NCBI RefSeq assembly: GCF_900106095.1
Contig: NZ_FNUD01000002.1
Coordinates: 1,943,501-2,007,500 of the forward strand
Reading direction: 5' to 3'
Source of the DNA: Pseudomonas deceptionensis
Lineage (GTDB): Bacteria > Pseudomonadota > Gammaproteobacteria > Pseudomonadales > Pseudomonadaceae
Length of the DNA stretch: 64,000 bases
Below, in pieces: positions 16,217 to 26,395 of this stretch. The notes beneath the pieces were generated by a model. It was not told where the DNA came from, made no database searches, and saw only the letters and a program-made list of their open reading frames with translations. The translations under genes and the position numbers were made by a program. Within the stretch, counting starts at the first letter, position 1, and each line of letters starts with the position of its first letter.

Positions 16217-19105
16217 ATGGCGAACAAAAAAACTCCCGGGAAATCTAACACCAGGCAAGTCAGTGTCGACCCGGGCGACGGCCTGTCGCCCAGCACTGTG
16301 GTGGATGAGTCGCAACTCTTTGAGGCAGGCGAGCCCCCGCCTGATGAGGAGCCACCTCCAGAGGTCATACCGGTAGGTGATGATCCGCCCATTGACGATA
16401 AGCCTCCGATAGGCGATGAGCCTCCGGTGGACCAAGAGTCCGAAGGCTACGCGGCTGAACGCGAAGCCTTGCGCGTGCTTCGCGAACGGATCACCGAGCT
16501 CGGTTTTGATTCCGTGTTCGAGCTGATGCGCGATGGTCCCGCGCTGGTGCGGGCAAAAATACTCAGCCGGACTCCGCAAATCATGGACCCCGTGCAAGTG
16601 GATGACCTGTTTGACCAGGCTCAAGCCCGTGCCGCCGGACTGACCCGGCTTTATGCCCAATTGTGTGCGCGTAGCGAGCCGGCCTTGCAGGCCCTCGCCA
16701 AACTCGAACCGCCCGAAGACCCCGATGTGATACATCGCTCTATTGGCAGTAGTGGCAATTATGAGGCCTGGTTCAAGCAAGCCAGCGCCTCCGGGTTCGC
16801 CCATCCAGACTCGGTGGGTTCGTTGTTCTCCCCGGCCAGCTATCTGACTGACCTGTATCGCGCCGCCAAGCCCCTGCATCCCACCAGCAGCGGTCTGCAG
16901 TTGAATCAGCGACGGCCTGATCTGGGCCCGCTGCTCTTGAACGACGCCAACCTGAATGAAGAAGTCAGCACCCTGGCACTGACCCTTGAAGTGCTGGAGG
17001 CCGGGGTTACAGGGGATGTTGACGCGTTGCTGCGCACCACGGTGTATCCGATGAACCTGCCTTACAACCATGCCAGTGAGCAGATCCTGCAGGGGATGGC
17101 CGCTCGCAAAAGCAGCCCGGCGCAACTCTGGTCGGTGCTGGGTGATTTCGAAGGCCAGGCGTTGAAACGGGAGGACAATCTGCTTGGGTGGGCCAGCAGG
17201 ATGCCAGCTAACTATGCGCGGGACTCACTGGGGATGTCACCGCAGTTGGCGAGCATCTTGACCGAAGTGCAAAACACCACCGAGGCCGGTGTTATGCAAT
17301 ATTTTGGTTTGACGAAATTGAACGAGATGGAATATGCCTCAAGCCTGCAGGCAGCGCTTCAGGCTCCAGTGGAGGTCATCGTTTCAGCGCTCGGAAGCGG
17401 GCCTTTCTACAACCTCTCGGCTACCACAATTGTTTTGCCCCAAGCCTACGGTGCCCGCTATATCAATGGCTGGACAGACGGTACTCAGAGCCCGGCCAAA
17501 CCCTTGTACTGGTATGTAGGTGCGGCCGTCGGTCATCTGGTACCGGCGCCGGGTAACAGCCCTGGCGAAAGTGGCTTGTACAACCGCAATGGCCGCGCTT
17601 TTGAACGCCTTAACCGCATCTTTCGCTTACACCGCCATGTGAAGCAGCTGTCTTTCGAGGAGCTGGACTGGCTGGTTTGCCAAGCCAGCGACAACATTAC
17701 CGTTCACCCCCTGACCCAGCCTCTGCAAGCGCTGGCGGTCTATATGCCACTGCGCCAACGCTATGCCATGACGGTAGACAGTTTTGCCGCCTGCCTCGGC
17801 GCACTCAATACCTTTCATGGCGCTGGCAAGTCTTCGTTTTACACCACCTTGTTTGGCGATCAGGACCTGATCGGTCAGACCAATATCGACTTTCAGCAAG
17901 CCACCCAAAACCAGCCTTCCCTGAGCGCACGGGCCCGGCTGTGCCAAGGGCTGAAAATCGACGATGCCACCTTGATCGTGCTGGCCCAGTTTCTGCCTGA
18001 CATGGACGCTAACAACAAGGTGTTGCCGTTGCTGGGGTTGGAGCAGATCTCGGCGCTCTACCGGCTGGTAGCGATGCCTCGGGTGTTTGGCCTGAGTGTG
18101 GTTGAGGCTTTGCATTTCTGGGATTTGATGGCCGAGCCTGATGCCATTGTGCGGGCACTGGCCCAGCCACAGCCCAACCAGGTCGCCCTGGGTGTGTTGA
18201 TACGCACCGGCTATCTGGTGGACTGGATGCACAGCACCGAGCTCAGCGCAGCGCAGCTCATGGCCCTTACCAGCCGGAGCTACCCCGTGCAGAGCACGCC
18301 CGAGCTACAGGTCTTTATCGCAAATATCTACAGCACCCTGACCGGTCGCGCAGTGGTCGAAGCTGCGCGCCAGGCGACTGAAGACGCTGTGCTGCGCACC
18401 CAACTGGCGCGCCATATCGGCGCCGAGTTTAACCTCAAACCCAACATTGCCACTGCCGCCCTGATTTGGGTCGACGCAGTGGCCGGGCAAATGGCGCCGA
18501 CCCTGCAAGGCTACAACCTGCTGAGCTTCTGGGCAGACATCGAGCGTGTTGGCCAGGGCACGGTCACGCTGGATGCGCTGCCCCAAGCGGTGCAATACGC
18601 CTATCTGATGCGTCAGTTTGCCCAGGTCTGCCATTGGTCCCAGTTGGGTGAGCAGGATCTGGACGTGCTGCTGCCCGCAGGCGCAGGCATGTCTTCAGCG
18701 CTGACCGGCGAAATGAATGCCCCGGCCTTGACCCTGGAGTTGTTACTGCTGCTGTCACGCTATCGCAAGTGGCAACGGGTGTTGGTCGCCGAGGTGGCTG
18801 AGGCTCGAAAATTCCTGCTGCGTGCGGCAGCGCAGGATCCGGCACTGACGCCGGAAGTGGCTGCGCAACAGATCAGCGACCTGCATGGCTGGGACCTGAC
18901 GCAAACCCTGGTGTTGATGAGCTACGGCGTGCCACGCAGTTTTGCGGCGCTGTTGCCCTTGCTGCAAAAAATGCAATTAAGCCAGCGCCTTGGCCTGTCC
19001 CCGACGGACCTGTCCTGGGTCGCCAAGTTGACTGAAACAGACCTTGTTGATCAGGCCACGCTCGCAGTGATCGCCGCCAAAATCATTGCCGCTGCACACG
19101 GCTAA
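16217..19105 (+). CDS. Tc-toxin A component, N-terminal half (TcaA-like, VRP1 domain)
   Basis: The protein has 962 residues from ATG 16217, chosen because GAGG is 8 bases upstream; an ATG at 16211 is too close. An acidic, proline-rich N-terminal segment (about residues 30-75, with DDPPIDDKPPIGDEPP) is followed by the virulence-plasmid A-protein region: GSLFSPASYLTDLYRAAK, NQRRPDLGPLLLNDANLNEE and STLALTLEVLE are characteristic of TcA N-termini. In Tc complexes this part forms the outer alpha-helical shell of the pentameric translocation pore. With the next gene (16 bases on) it totals about 2300 residues, close to single-chain TcdA, so the pair is a split A component like Photorhabdus TcaA/TcaB. 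Confidence 0.86.
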   Translation: MANKKTPGKSNTRQVSVDPGDGLSPSTVVDESQLFEAGEPPPDEEPPPEVIPVGDDPPIDDKPPIGDEPPVDQESEGYAAEREALRVLRERITELGFDSVFELMRDGPALVRAKILSRTPQIMDPVQVDDLFDQAQARAAGLTRLYAQLCARSEPALQALAKLEPPEDPDVIHRSIGSSGNYEAWFKQASASGFAHPDSVGSLFSPASYLTDLYRAAKPLHPTSSGLQLNQRRPDLGPLLLNDANLNEEVSTLALTLEVLEAGVTGDVDALLRTTVYPMNLPYNHASEQILQGMAARKSSPAQLWSVLGDFEGQALKREDNLLGWASRMPANYARDSLGMSPQLASILTEVQNTTEAGVMQYFGLTKLNEMEYASSLQAALQAPVEVIVSALGSGPFYNLSATTIVLPQAYGARYINGWTDGTQSPAKPLYWYVGAAVGHLVPAPGNSPGESGLYNRNGRAFERLNRIFRLHRHVKQLSFEELDWLVCQASDNITVHPLTQPLQALAVYMPLRQRYAMTVDSFAACLGALNTFHGAGKSSFYTTLFGDQDLIGQTNIDFQQATQNQPSLSARARLCQGLKIDDATLIVLAQFLPDMDANNKVLPLLGLEQISALYRLVAMPRVFGLSVVEALHFWDLMAEPDAIVRALAQPQPNQVALGVLIRTGYLVDWMHSTELSAAQLMALTSRSYPVQSTPELQVFIANIYSTLTGRAVVEAARQATEDAVLRTQLARHIGAEFNLKPNIATAALIWVDAVAGQMAPTLQGYNLLSFWADIERVGQGTVTLDALPQAVQYAYLMRQFAQVCHWSQLGEQDLDVLLPAGAGMSSALTGEMNAPALTLELLLLLSRYRKWQRVLVAEVAEARKFLLRAAAQDPALTPEVAAQQISDLHGWDLTQTLVLMSYGVPRSFAALLPLLQKMQLSQRLGLSPTDLSWVAKLTETDLVDQATLAVIAAKIIAAAHG

Positions 19106-19121
19106 CCCGGGAGAAACCGCT

Positions 19122-22100
19122 ATGAACGAGAAGCTGCTGGCCGGTCTGAACCAATCCCGGCGTGATGCTCTGGTGCCTTATTACCTCAAGCATGTAATCC
19201 CCCAACGGGGCCTGGGCACTGTGGCGGACAGGATCAAGACCGCCGAGGACCTCTACGAATACCTGCTGCTCGATCCGAAGGTGTCCGGGCAGATCAAGAC
19301 CAGCCGCATTGCCGAAGCCGTGGCCAGTGCCCAGTTGTATCTGCACCGCTGCCGCGAACAGCTGGAGCCGAGTCTGGATTTGATCGCGATGCAGCAAGCC
19401 TCAAGCGAGACCGGTTATTTCAGTCGCTGGAACGCCTATAACAAACGTTATGCTTCCTGGGCGGGCCTGCAACGGCTGATGTATTACCCGGCGAGTTATA
19501 TCGATCCCGAGTTGCGGTACAGCAAGACTCAGTTGTTTGAAGAGCTGGAAACCGCAATCAACCAGGGCCGAATCACCGAAGCGCGTGTCGAACAGGCCTT
19601 TACCCAGTATGTGAGTGGCCTGCGCAAAGTACTGGATATTCGTTATGACAGTGGTTATCAGGTCGAACCGGCTGATCAGCAAGGCGTGGCGTATTTCCTG
19701 GGCAGCATTCCCGGCACACCCGGTGAATTTTATTGGCGTCGGGCCGAAAAAACCGATCATGGCTCCAATGCCAAAGTGCGCAATACGGCATCGTGGAGCC
19801 AATGGCTAAAGATTGATGCGCCGCTGCAACCGATGCCAAACACCGTGCCGTCGATTGTGTACTTTTCCAATCGCTTGCATGTCGTGTGCCTGCATGAGTA
19901 TTCCGCCGGCGGCACGGCAACCGATAACAACGGGGTCACTGAAGCTCAAGCAACGAGGGTGCAGGAACTGCAGATTGCGACTCTGCGGCCCAGTGGGCAA
20001 TGGAGCCTGCGCAGTTGGCCACTGACCATTAGTCCGACCCGCGTGTTTGCGGCAGAATTGCGGGAGACCGCACAAAACAGTGTGCCAAAATTGGGTGTGT
20101 TTATTGATTCGGCTACCGGAATTCATCTGTACCGCTTCAATAACTTGCTGCAGATGTCAGATGCAATCGGCAATAACGTGACAATCAACGCTGTTTATAA
20201 AGCCAAGATGTTCTCTAGCTATATGGATATTGCGGTGCTGCAGCCCTTGAATTATCAAGCGCCCACACCACCTGCCGCCTACTCGATAACAAGCCCCTTT
20301 ACCTGTACGTCTTCCAAAGGAGGAGGAGTAAGTTGCACTTATTCAAATTTCAGGTTCACTAATAGTAGCGGATCGCTCACCCTCACTATCGGTGCGCAGG
20401 CAACTGCAGGGTATACGGAATCGTCCACTGTTCTCTTTAAAAAGTCGGGGGAGATATTGGAAGGGTGGGGTTTTAATGTTCAAGGCCCTTCTACAACAAA
20501 TCGTGTGATCAACACACCTTTTTCATTTTCAGAGTTCGTGAAAGACACATCTTACAGTGTAGCTTTTCGTTTTCCTGCAATGAGTTTTGACGTGTCTATG
20601 GTCAGGAGCAGCCCCGGTGTTCCAGCACTCATTACCAACATCGCCACCGGTGCACAATTATGGATTCCTACCGCCTTCGATAGCGCTGGCCGCACCCAAA
20701 TGCTCTACACCAACCCTGGCAGCCGTAAAGAATTCGTGCTCACCACACTGGCTGGACCCTTGCTGGAACAAAAAATGCTGGTGGGGGTAGATGCCCTGCT
20801 GTCGTGGGATGTGCAGCAGATGTTTATCGATCCGGCTGGGTACGCAGGGGAAACAATCAATCGCCAAATCAGCTTCGAGGGCGGGGTAGGTCTGTATACC
20901 TGGGAACTGTTCTTCCACGCGCCATTCTTGATTGCCAACCGTCTGCTGGCTGAACAGCGCTTCGATGAAGCCGACCGCTGGTTCAAGCGCCTGTTCGATC
21001 CGGCGGGTTATCGAAACGCCGCCGGCGTACTGCAAATGAGCAGCTCTAAGCCACGCTACTGCAATGTACGGCCGCTGCAGGATGATGTGACGTGGGGGCC
21101 CTCATCTCCGGTCGACACCGATGACCCGGACGTGATCGCCACTGCCGATCCCATGAACTACAAGTTGGCTGTGTTTTTGCGCGAGCTGGAGCTGTTGGCG
21201 GCACGTGGTGACCAGCTGTATCGCCAGCAAACCCGCGACAGCTTGAGCGAGGCCAAAATGTGGTACGTGCAAGCCCTGCAATTGCTCGGCAAGCGTCCGG
21301 AGCTGCCGCTGGCGCTGGCGTGGAGTGCACCGACGCTTGACGCTGCCAGTACCGCGTCCAACCTGCGCTTGCTGGAGCTGGAGCAATTGGTTGAGGAGGA
21401 TACAGCGCTGCTGCCACCCGCTTCGCCACGGCAGATCGCGGTGGTCAACGGGCCGTTCCGGCCTCCGGTCGACAGTGCGGTGCTGGCTTACTGGGATCGT
21501 TTTGAAGGGCGCCTCTACAACCTGCGTCGTCATCTGTCCATTGATGGTCATCCGCTGTCGCTGGAATTGTTCGAGACGCCCATGGACCCCAAAGCGCTGC
21601 AGCTGGCACGTCTGGCTGGCGACGGCGCGGGTGGCATGCAGGCCGGGGGCACCCCGGCACTGTGGCCGCAACGCTTTATGGTGTTGCTGGAGCGTGCGCG
21701 CAATGCCGTGCAGCAGGTGATCCAGTTCGGCGCCAACCTGCAAGGCGTGCTGGAGCGGCGCGACGCCGATGCGTTGAACGTGTTGCAACAAACCCAGCAA
21801 GGCGGCTTGCTGGCCCTGATGGGCGAAGCCCATGCGGCCAATCTGGCCTCGTTGCGGCATTCCCTGGCCGGCCTGCAAGGCACCCAGGCCGCGACCCTGG
21901 CGCGCCAGCAACATTACGATAAGTTGTATGCGGAGAATATTTCCGCCAGTGAACAGCGGGCAATGGACTTGCGCAGTGAGGCTGTCTTTCTTGAAACCAC
22001 CTCTGGCGTGCTGCGCCTTACCGCCGGGGGGCTTAATCTGCTGCCCAATGTCGCGGGGATGGCCGTCGGATGGGGGGAAGTGGGCGGTCTGGTCGATGCG

Positions 22101-23138
22101 TTCAGTGATGTGTTACGTCTGACTTCAAATGCGAAGCAGGGCGAGGCCGTCAAGCTGGACAGCTCCGAGCAGTATCGTCGTCGGCTTCAAGACTGGGACT
22201 TGCAGCGTGATCAGGCGCGGCGTGAGGGCGAGATGATGATCACCCAGATCGCGTCGCTCAACGAACAAATCGCAATGGCTGAAAAACAACGCCAACAAAC
22301 TGAAACGGAACAGGCCTACAGCGATGCAGTGCTGGAAGTGCTGAACACCCGCTTCACCGGCCAGGCACTGTTCAACTGGCAGGCTGCGCGTATGTCCACT
22401 TTGTACTATCAGCTCTACGATACAGTGTCGGCCCTGTGTACACAGGCTCAGACCAGCTTGCGCTGGGAAACCCAGGACAATCGCAACTACCTGCGTCCCG
22501 GCAACTGGAGCGATCTGTACCAAGGGCTGCTGGCCGGCGAAAGCCAGTTACTGAGCCTGCAGCAAATGGAAGCGGCTTACCTGAGCTGGGACCAGCGTGC
22601 GTTGCAGGTGCGTAAAACAGCTTCGTTACGCACCCTCGACCCGCAGCTGATCGACATCATCAGGCAGTTGTTGACGCCTGATAGCCTGGCCGTCGTGGAC
22701 CGTGAAAAAACAGAACAGTCGGCAGGGGCGGTTCTGGACAGCGACAATAACCTGGTCGTGACCTTCCAGCTGGTGAGTCTGAATATTCTGGACGACTATC
22801 CCGCCCACCTTAACCTTGGGGGCCGCCGTTTGATCAAAACCCTCAGCGTGTCGCTGCCAGCCCTGTTGGGGCCATACGAAAACGTACAGGCCGTGTTGCG
22901 TTACAACAGTTCCCATCAGTTGGCCAATGGCTGCAATGCGGTGGCGTTGTCCCATGGTCTGGATGACAGCGGGCAATTCATGCTGGACTTCAACGATGGG
23001 CAATACCTGCCGTTTGAAGGCTTGCCAGTCGACCAAGGGGAGTTTTCACTGGTGTTCCCGAATGCTCAAGGCAGCCAGCGGGCGATGTTGCTCAGTTTGA
23101 ACGACATTATTCTGCATGTGAGTTACACGATCCGTTAA
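19122..23138 (+). CDS. Tc-toxin A component, C-terminal half (TcaB-like, pore and TcB-binding)
   Basis: This protein has 1338 residues from ATG 19122, with GGGAG upstream. The middle holds neuraminidase/receptor-binding-type beta regions. The C-terminal third has the pore-forming helical region (long coiled coil about 1000-1080, FNWQAARMSTLYYQLYD) and ends with the TcB-binding domain, recognisable from NAVALSHGLDDSGQFML, LPFEGLPVDQGEF and LNDIILHVSYTIR. Residues of about 360-500 (bases 20190-20620) are clearly AT-richer and rich in Ser/Thr/Gly, unlike the rest. The family injects a TcC enzyme into host cells, classically of insects. No tcB or tcC gene is in this window. Confidence 0.88.
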   Translation: MNEKLLAGLNQSRRDALVPYYLKHVIPQRGLGTVADRIKTAEDLYEYLLLDPKVSGQIKTSRIAEAVASAQLYLHRCREQLEPSLDLIAMQQASSETGYFSRWNAYNKRYASWAGLQRLMYYPASYIDPELRYSKTQLFEELETAINQGRITEARVEQAFTQYVSGLRKVLDIRYDSGYQVEPADQQGVAYFLGSIPGTPGEFYWRRAEKTDHGSNAKVRNTASWSQWLKIDAPLQPMPNTVPSIVYFSNRLHVVCLHEYSAGGTATDNNGVTEAQATRVQELQIATLRPSGQWSLRSWPLTISPTRVFAAELRETAQNSVPKLGVFIDSATGIHLYRFNNLLQMSDAIGNNVTINAVYKAKMFSSYMDIAVLQPLNYQAPTPPAAYSITSPFTCTSSKGGGVSCTYSNFRFTNSSGSLTLTIGAQATAGYTESSTVLFKKSGEILEGWGFNVQGPSTTNRVINTPFSFSEFVKDTSYSVAFRFPAMSFDVSMVRSSPGVPALITNIATGAQLWIPTAFDSAGRTQMLYTNPGSRKEFVLTTLAGPLLEQKMLVGVDALLSWDVQQMFIDPAGYAGETINRQISFEGGVGLYTWELFFHAPFLIANRLLAEQRFDEADRWFKRLFDPAGYRNAAGVLQMSSSKPRYCNVRPLQDDVTWGPSSPVDTDDPDVIATADPMNYKLAVFLRELELLAARGDQLYRQQTRDSLSEAKMWYVQALQLLGKRPELPLALAWSAPTLDAASTASNLRLLELEQLVEEDTALLPPASPRQIAVVNGPFRPPVDSAVLAYWDRFEGRLYNLRRHLSIDGHPLSLELFETPMDPKALQLARLAGDGAGGMQAGGTPALWPQRFMVLLERARNAVQQVIQFGANLQGVLERRDADALNVLQQTQQGGLLALMGEAHAANLASLRHSLAGLQGTQAATLARQQHYDKLYAENISASEQRAMDLRSEAVFLETTSGVLRLTAGGLNLLPNVAGMAVGWGEVGGLVDAFSDVLRLTSNAKQGEAVKLDSSEQYRRRLQDWDLQRDQARREGEMMITQIASLNEQIAMAEKQRQQTETEQAYSDAVLEVLNTRFTGQALFNWQAARMSTLYYQLYDTVSALCTQAQTSLRWETQDNRNYLRPGNWSDLYQGLLAGESQLLSLQQMEAAYLSWDQRALQVRKTASLRTLDPQLIDIIRQLLTPDSLAVVDREKTEQSAGAVLDSDNNLVVTFQLVSLNILDDYPAHLNLGGRRLIKTLSVSLPALLGPYENVQAVLRYNSSHQLANGCNAVALSHGLDDSGQFMLDFNDGQYLPFEGLPVDQGEFSLVFPNAQGSQRAMLLSLNDIILHVSYTIR

Positions 23139-23168
23139 CCGGGCAAGGGCGCGCGCAGGCTTTTGGTG

Positions 23169-24560
23169 TTACCTGACAATTTTATCGACATGGATGTCGA
23201 GCTTTTTCAGGCGATACCAAAAGCTGCGTTCTGAAATACCAATCAGCTGGGCGGCGGCGGCCTGGACGCCTTGGGCTTGTTGCAGTGCGGCAAGGATGCA
23301 GTCTCTTTCGACCTTGGCCAGTGCCGCCTCCAGATCAGGCGGCACGCTGTTTTCCGGGGTCAGCAGGTGGCTGCGTTGCAGCGGCTGGGCGGTAAACAAG
23401 TAGGGCGGCAGGTCGCTGTCCTGGATGGTGCTGCTGGTGGCCACGATGGTTGCGCGTTCGACACAGTTTTGCAGTTCGCGGATATTGCCCGGCCAACTGT
23501 AGTCGGCCATTGCCTGCAGGGCGCCGGGGCTGAAGCCGGTGATGCGTTTCCCCGCGGTGGCGCCCAGGATATGGGCAAAGTGCCGTGCCAGCGGGGTGAT
23601 GTCTTCCACGCGCTCGCGCAAGGCGGGCAGCGGGATCGGAAACACGTTCAGGCGGTAGTACAAATCCTCGCGAAACTCTTTGTTGGCCACCGCCTCCAGC
23701 AGGTTTTTGTGGGTGGCCGCGATGACCCGCACATCGACCTTGCGCTCTCGTGGATCACCCACGGGCTCAATCACCCGCTCTTGCAGCGCGCGCAGGATCT
23801 TGGCCTGTAACGCCAGAGGCATATCGCCCACTTCATCGAGAAACAGCGTGCCTTTGTCGGCCTGCATAAAGCGCCCGACGCGATCGGTTACCGCGCCGGT
23901 AAACGCGCCTTTGCGGTGACCAAACATCTCGCTTTCAAGCAGCCCCTCCGGGATCGCGGCACAGTTGACCGCGACAAAGGGCTTGTCGGCCCGGCTGCCG
24001 TGTTTGTGGATGGCACGGGCGACCATCTCTTTTCCCGTACCGCTTTCGCCGGTCAGCAGGATGGTGGCGTTGCTGTCGCGCACCGAATCGATGGCTTGCA
24101 GAACGCGACGAAAGCTGGGGCTGTCGCCAATCAGGCTGTCGATGTGCTGGTGTTCGTCCAGTTCGGCCCGCAGGCGTGCGTTGTCGCGCAGGATGTCGCG
24201 AAACTGCAGGGCCTTGTTGACGGTGATGTCCAGCTCGTCGATATCAAAGGGTTTGGCAATGTAGTCGTAGGCACCGTTACGCATGGACTGCACGGCGTTT
24301 TTCACCGTGCTGTAGGCGGTCATCACGATGACCGGCAGCTGCGGGTAGCGCTGTTTGACCTCGGCCAGCAACTGCGGGCCGTCCATGCCGGGCATGCGCC
24401 AGTCGCTGATCACCAGGTCGATATCTTCCTGCTCCAGGATCGCCAGGGCCTGCAGGCCGTTGCCCGCGGTGAACACTTGCACCTCGTTCTGGCTCAGTGC
24501 CGAAGTGAGCAGGTCGCAGAGCTTGGGTTCGTCGTCGACCACCAGCACGTTATGACTCAT
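23169..24560 (-). CDS. Sigma-54-dependent response regulator (NtrC type)
   Basis: This 463-residue regulator starts MSHNVLVVDDEPKLCDLL. The receiver domain carries phospho-acceptor Asp53 (ISDWRMPGMDG). The AAA+ domain has Walker A GESGTGKE (171-178), GAFTGA (218-223, the sigma-54 contact loop) and the Walker B region GTLFLDEVGDMP. The C-terminal Fis-type helix-turn-helix (AAAAQLIGISERSFWYRLKKL) binds upstream sites. ATGA overlap with the kinase gene shows translational coupling. It is the last gene of the unit that starts at the sigma-54 promoter near 29390. It therefore probably activates its own operon, with the dyad at 29461-29487 as a candidate site. The signal is unknown. Confidence 0.93.
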   Translation of the reverse strand: MSHNVLVVDDEPKLCDLLTSALSQNEVQVFTAGNGLQALAILEQEDIDLVISDWRMPGMDGPQLLAEVKQRYPQLPVIVMTAYSTVKNAVQSMRNGAYDYIAKPFDIDELDITVNKALQFRDILRDNARLRAELDEHQHIDSLIGDSPSFRRVLQAIDSVRDSNATILLTGESGTGKEMVARAIHKHGSRADKPFVAVNCAAIPEGLLESEMFGHRKGAFTGAVTDRVGRFMQADKGTLFLDEVGDMPLALQAKILRALQERVIEPVGDPRERKVDVRVIAATHKNLLEAVANKEFREDLYYRLNVFPIPLPALRERVEDITPLARHFAHILGATAGKRITGFSPGALQAMADYSWPGNIRELQNCVERATIVATSSTIQDSDLPPYLFTAQPLQRSHLLTPENSVPPDLEAALAKVERDCILAALQQAQGVQAAAAQLIGISERSFWYRLKKLDIHVDKIVR

Positions 24561-26317
24561 GACTGATCCCCTCCGTGGGCCGGGATGTACAGGTTGAAAG
24601 TGGCACCGGCGTCTATTTCGCTGATGCATTCGATGCGTCCGTCGTGGCTGTCCATGATCGAAAAGACCTTGGCCAGCCCCAACCCCGTGCCCGAGGCTTT
24701 GGTCGTCACAAACGGTGTGAAGATACGCTCCATCATGTCGGGCGCAATCCCCTGGCCGGTGTCGGCAATGCCAATCACGGTGTAGTTGTCTTCGCGTGCA
24801 ATGCGCACGGTCAGGCACCCGCCTTCAGGCATAGCGTCGATGGCATTGACGATCAGGTTCAGACAGGCTTGCTTCAACTGCCCGGCATCGGCATACAGCA
24901 TGGCGCCGGGGGCCTGGTCGTCAATGTGGGCATCGATGTTGTGGTTTTCCAGCTCCGGTTTGCAGAAGCCCAGAATCTCCTCAACCAATGGTCGCGCCGG
25001 CTGCAGTGCCCGCACCGGGGCGCTGGGTTTGGCGAAGTCGAGAAACTCGGTGATCAGGTCATTGATACGGGTGACTTCACTGACCACGTATTCCAGATGG
25101 CGTTTGTCGGTTTCGCCCAGGTCCGCACGGCGGTGCAGCAATTGGGTGGCGGTTTTGATGATGCCCAGCGGGTTGCGGATTTCGTGGGCCAGGCCCATGG
25201 CCACTTCGCCCAGCGCATGCAGGCGGTCGCGTCGACGCAGTTGGGCTTCGAGGTGATGCAGCTCGCCCAGGCGCGCCGTCATGTGGTTGAAGGTGCTGCT
25301 CAGCTCGGCCAGCTCATCGTGCCCGTACACGGCCACGCGTTGGCTGTAATCCCCTGCGGTCACGGCGCGCACGCCAGCAGACAGCCCGCGCAGCGGGCGG
25401 GTCAGGCGCTCGGACACCAGCCAGCCGACCGTCAGCGACAGCAGCGAGCCCAGCAGGAAAATCAGCGCGAACAAGTTGGTCTGGTTGACCAGCCCCACCA
25501 GGCTGGTATGGCGCAGCAAGCCGCTGTAGATCACGCCTTGCAGCTCGCCGGTGTCGTTGAGGATCGGCCAGTACAAACCGCTATAGCGGCTGGTGAATTG
25601 CTCGCTGGGCTGCTTGGTGTCGCGCAGGATCTGCTCGATGGCAGGGGGCACGGTGGGCTGGCGGTCCTCGAAGCGCTGGCTGGAGAAAATCTCGGCAAAC
25701 CCGGTGCTGTTGGACAGGTACAGGCGCAGGTCGAGGGAGTGGACGTCGGCCACGCTGGTCAGGAAGCTGCTGTCCATGTACGTGGCGACCAGCAGTTGGT
25801 AATCGACCCCGTCCTGGCTGGTCGCAAAGGTCGAAACCACGGTGCCGGTGGGCACGCCGCCAACGTTGATCGTCTGCAACACCGCGTTGGGTGCCAGGCT
25901 GATCTGGTCGACGATGTTGTCGCTGGCGGTGCTGAACACCACCTTGTGATCACTGTCACGAATCAGCGCCACTACGTCGATGCCCATCGCGTCCGCAATG
26001 TCGGCGGTCAGTCGGTCATGCCGTATGGCACGGTCGGAAGATGGCGGGTGTGTGTATTGCAGGAACAACTTGGCGACCCGGGCATTGTCCCGGAGGACTT
26101 CGCTGATTTCGTCCTTGACGATTTTGGTCGACTCCTGCAGCCAGACCCGCACGTTGCTGTCGAAAATCTGTGACAGGGTGGTCGCGGCCAGTTCGGCCGC
26201 GATCATGGTGGGGATCACGCTGACGAGCCAGAACGCCAGCACCAACTTGCGCTGCACGGTCCAGCGCGACACTTTAAACGTTTGGGACGGGCGCGGTGTG
26301 TCAGGCGTGATCGGCAT
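24557..26317 (-). CDS. Membrane sensor histidine kinase
   Basis: The kinase has 586 residues. A transmembrane segment at about residues 25-47 leads into a periplasmic sensor domain (48-280, Cache-like by layout, with GIDVVALIRDSDHKVVFST). A second membrane segment lies at 283-302 and a HAMP domain at 303-355. The dimerisation/phospho-acceptor motif is MGLAHEIRNPLG (His378), followed by the N box NLIVNAIDAMPEGG and the ATP-lid glycines DTGQGI and GTGLGLAK. It should phosphorylate the overlapping sigma-54 regulator. It begins 78 bases after the alpha/beta-hydrolase gene on the same strand. The kinase thus appears to be part of the metabolic operon, and its ligand may be a substrate or product of that pathway. 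Confidence 0.9.
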   Translation of the reverse strand: MPITPDTPRPSQTFKVSRWTVQRKLVLAFWLVSVIPTMIAAELAATTLSQIFDSNVRVWLQESTKIVKDEISEVLRDNARVAKLFLQYTHPPSSDRAIRHDRLTADIADAMGIDVVALIRDSDHKVVFSTASDNIVDQISLAPNAVLQTINVGGVPTGTVVSTFATSQDGVDYQLLVATYMDSSFLTSVADVHSLDLRLYLSNSTGFAEIFSSQRFEDRQPTVPPAIEQILRDTKQPSEQFTSRYSGLYWPILNDTGELQGVIYSGLLRHTSLVGLVNQTNLFALIFLLGSLLSLTVGWLVSERLTRPLRGLSAGVRAVTAGDYSQRVAVYGHDELAELSSTFNHMTARLGELHHLEAQLRRRDRLHALGEVAMGLAHEIRNPLGIIKTATQLLHRRADLGETDKRHLEYVVSEVTRINDLITEFLDFAKPSAPVRALQPARPLVEEILGFCKPELENHNIDAHIDDQAPGAMLYADAGQLKQACLNLIVNAIDAMPEGGCLTVRIAREDNYTVIGIADTGQGIAPDMMERIFTPFVTTKASGTGLGLAKVFSIMDSHDGRIECISEIDAGATFNLYIPAHGGDQS

Positions 26318-26395
26318 TAATACTCGCTTATCGCAGCGGTCAGGGCAGGATGAGGGCGGTCGAGACGCAAGAATAGTTTGGCCCGCATGAGCACG

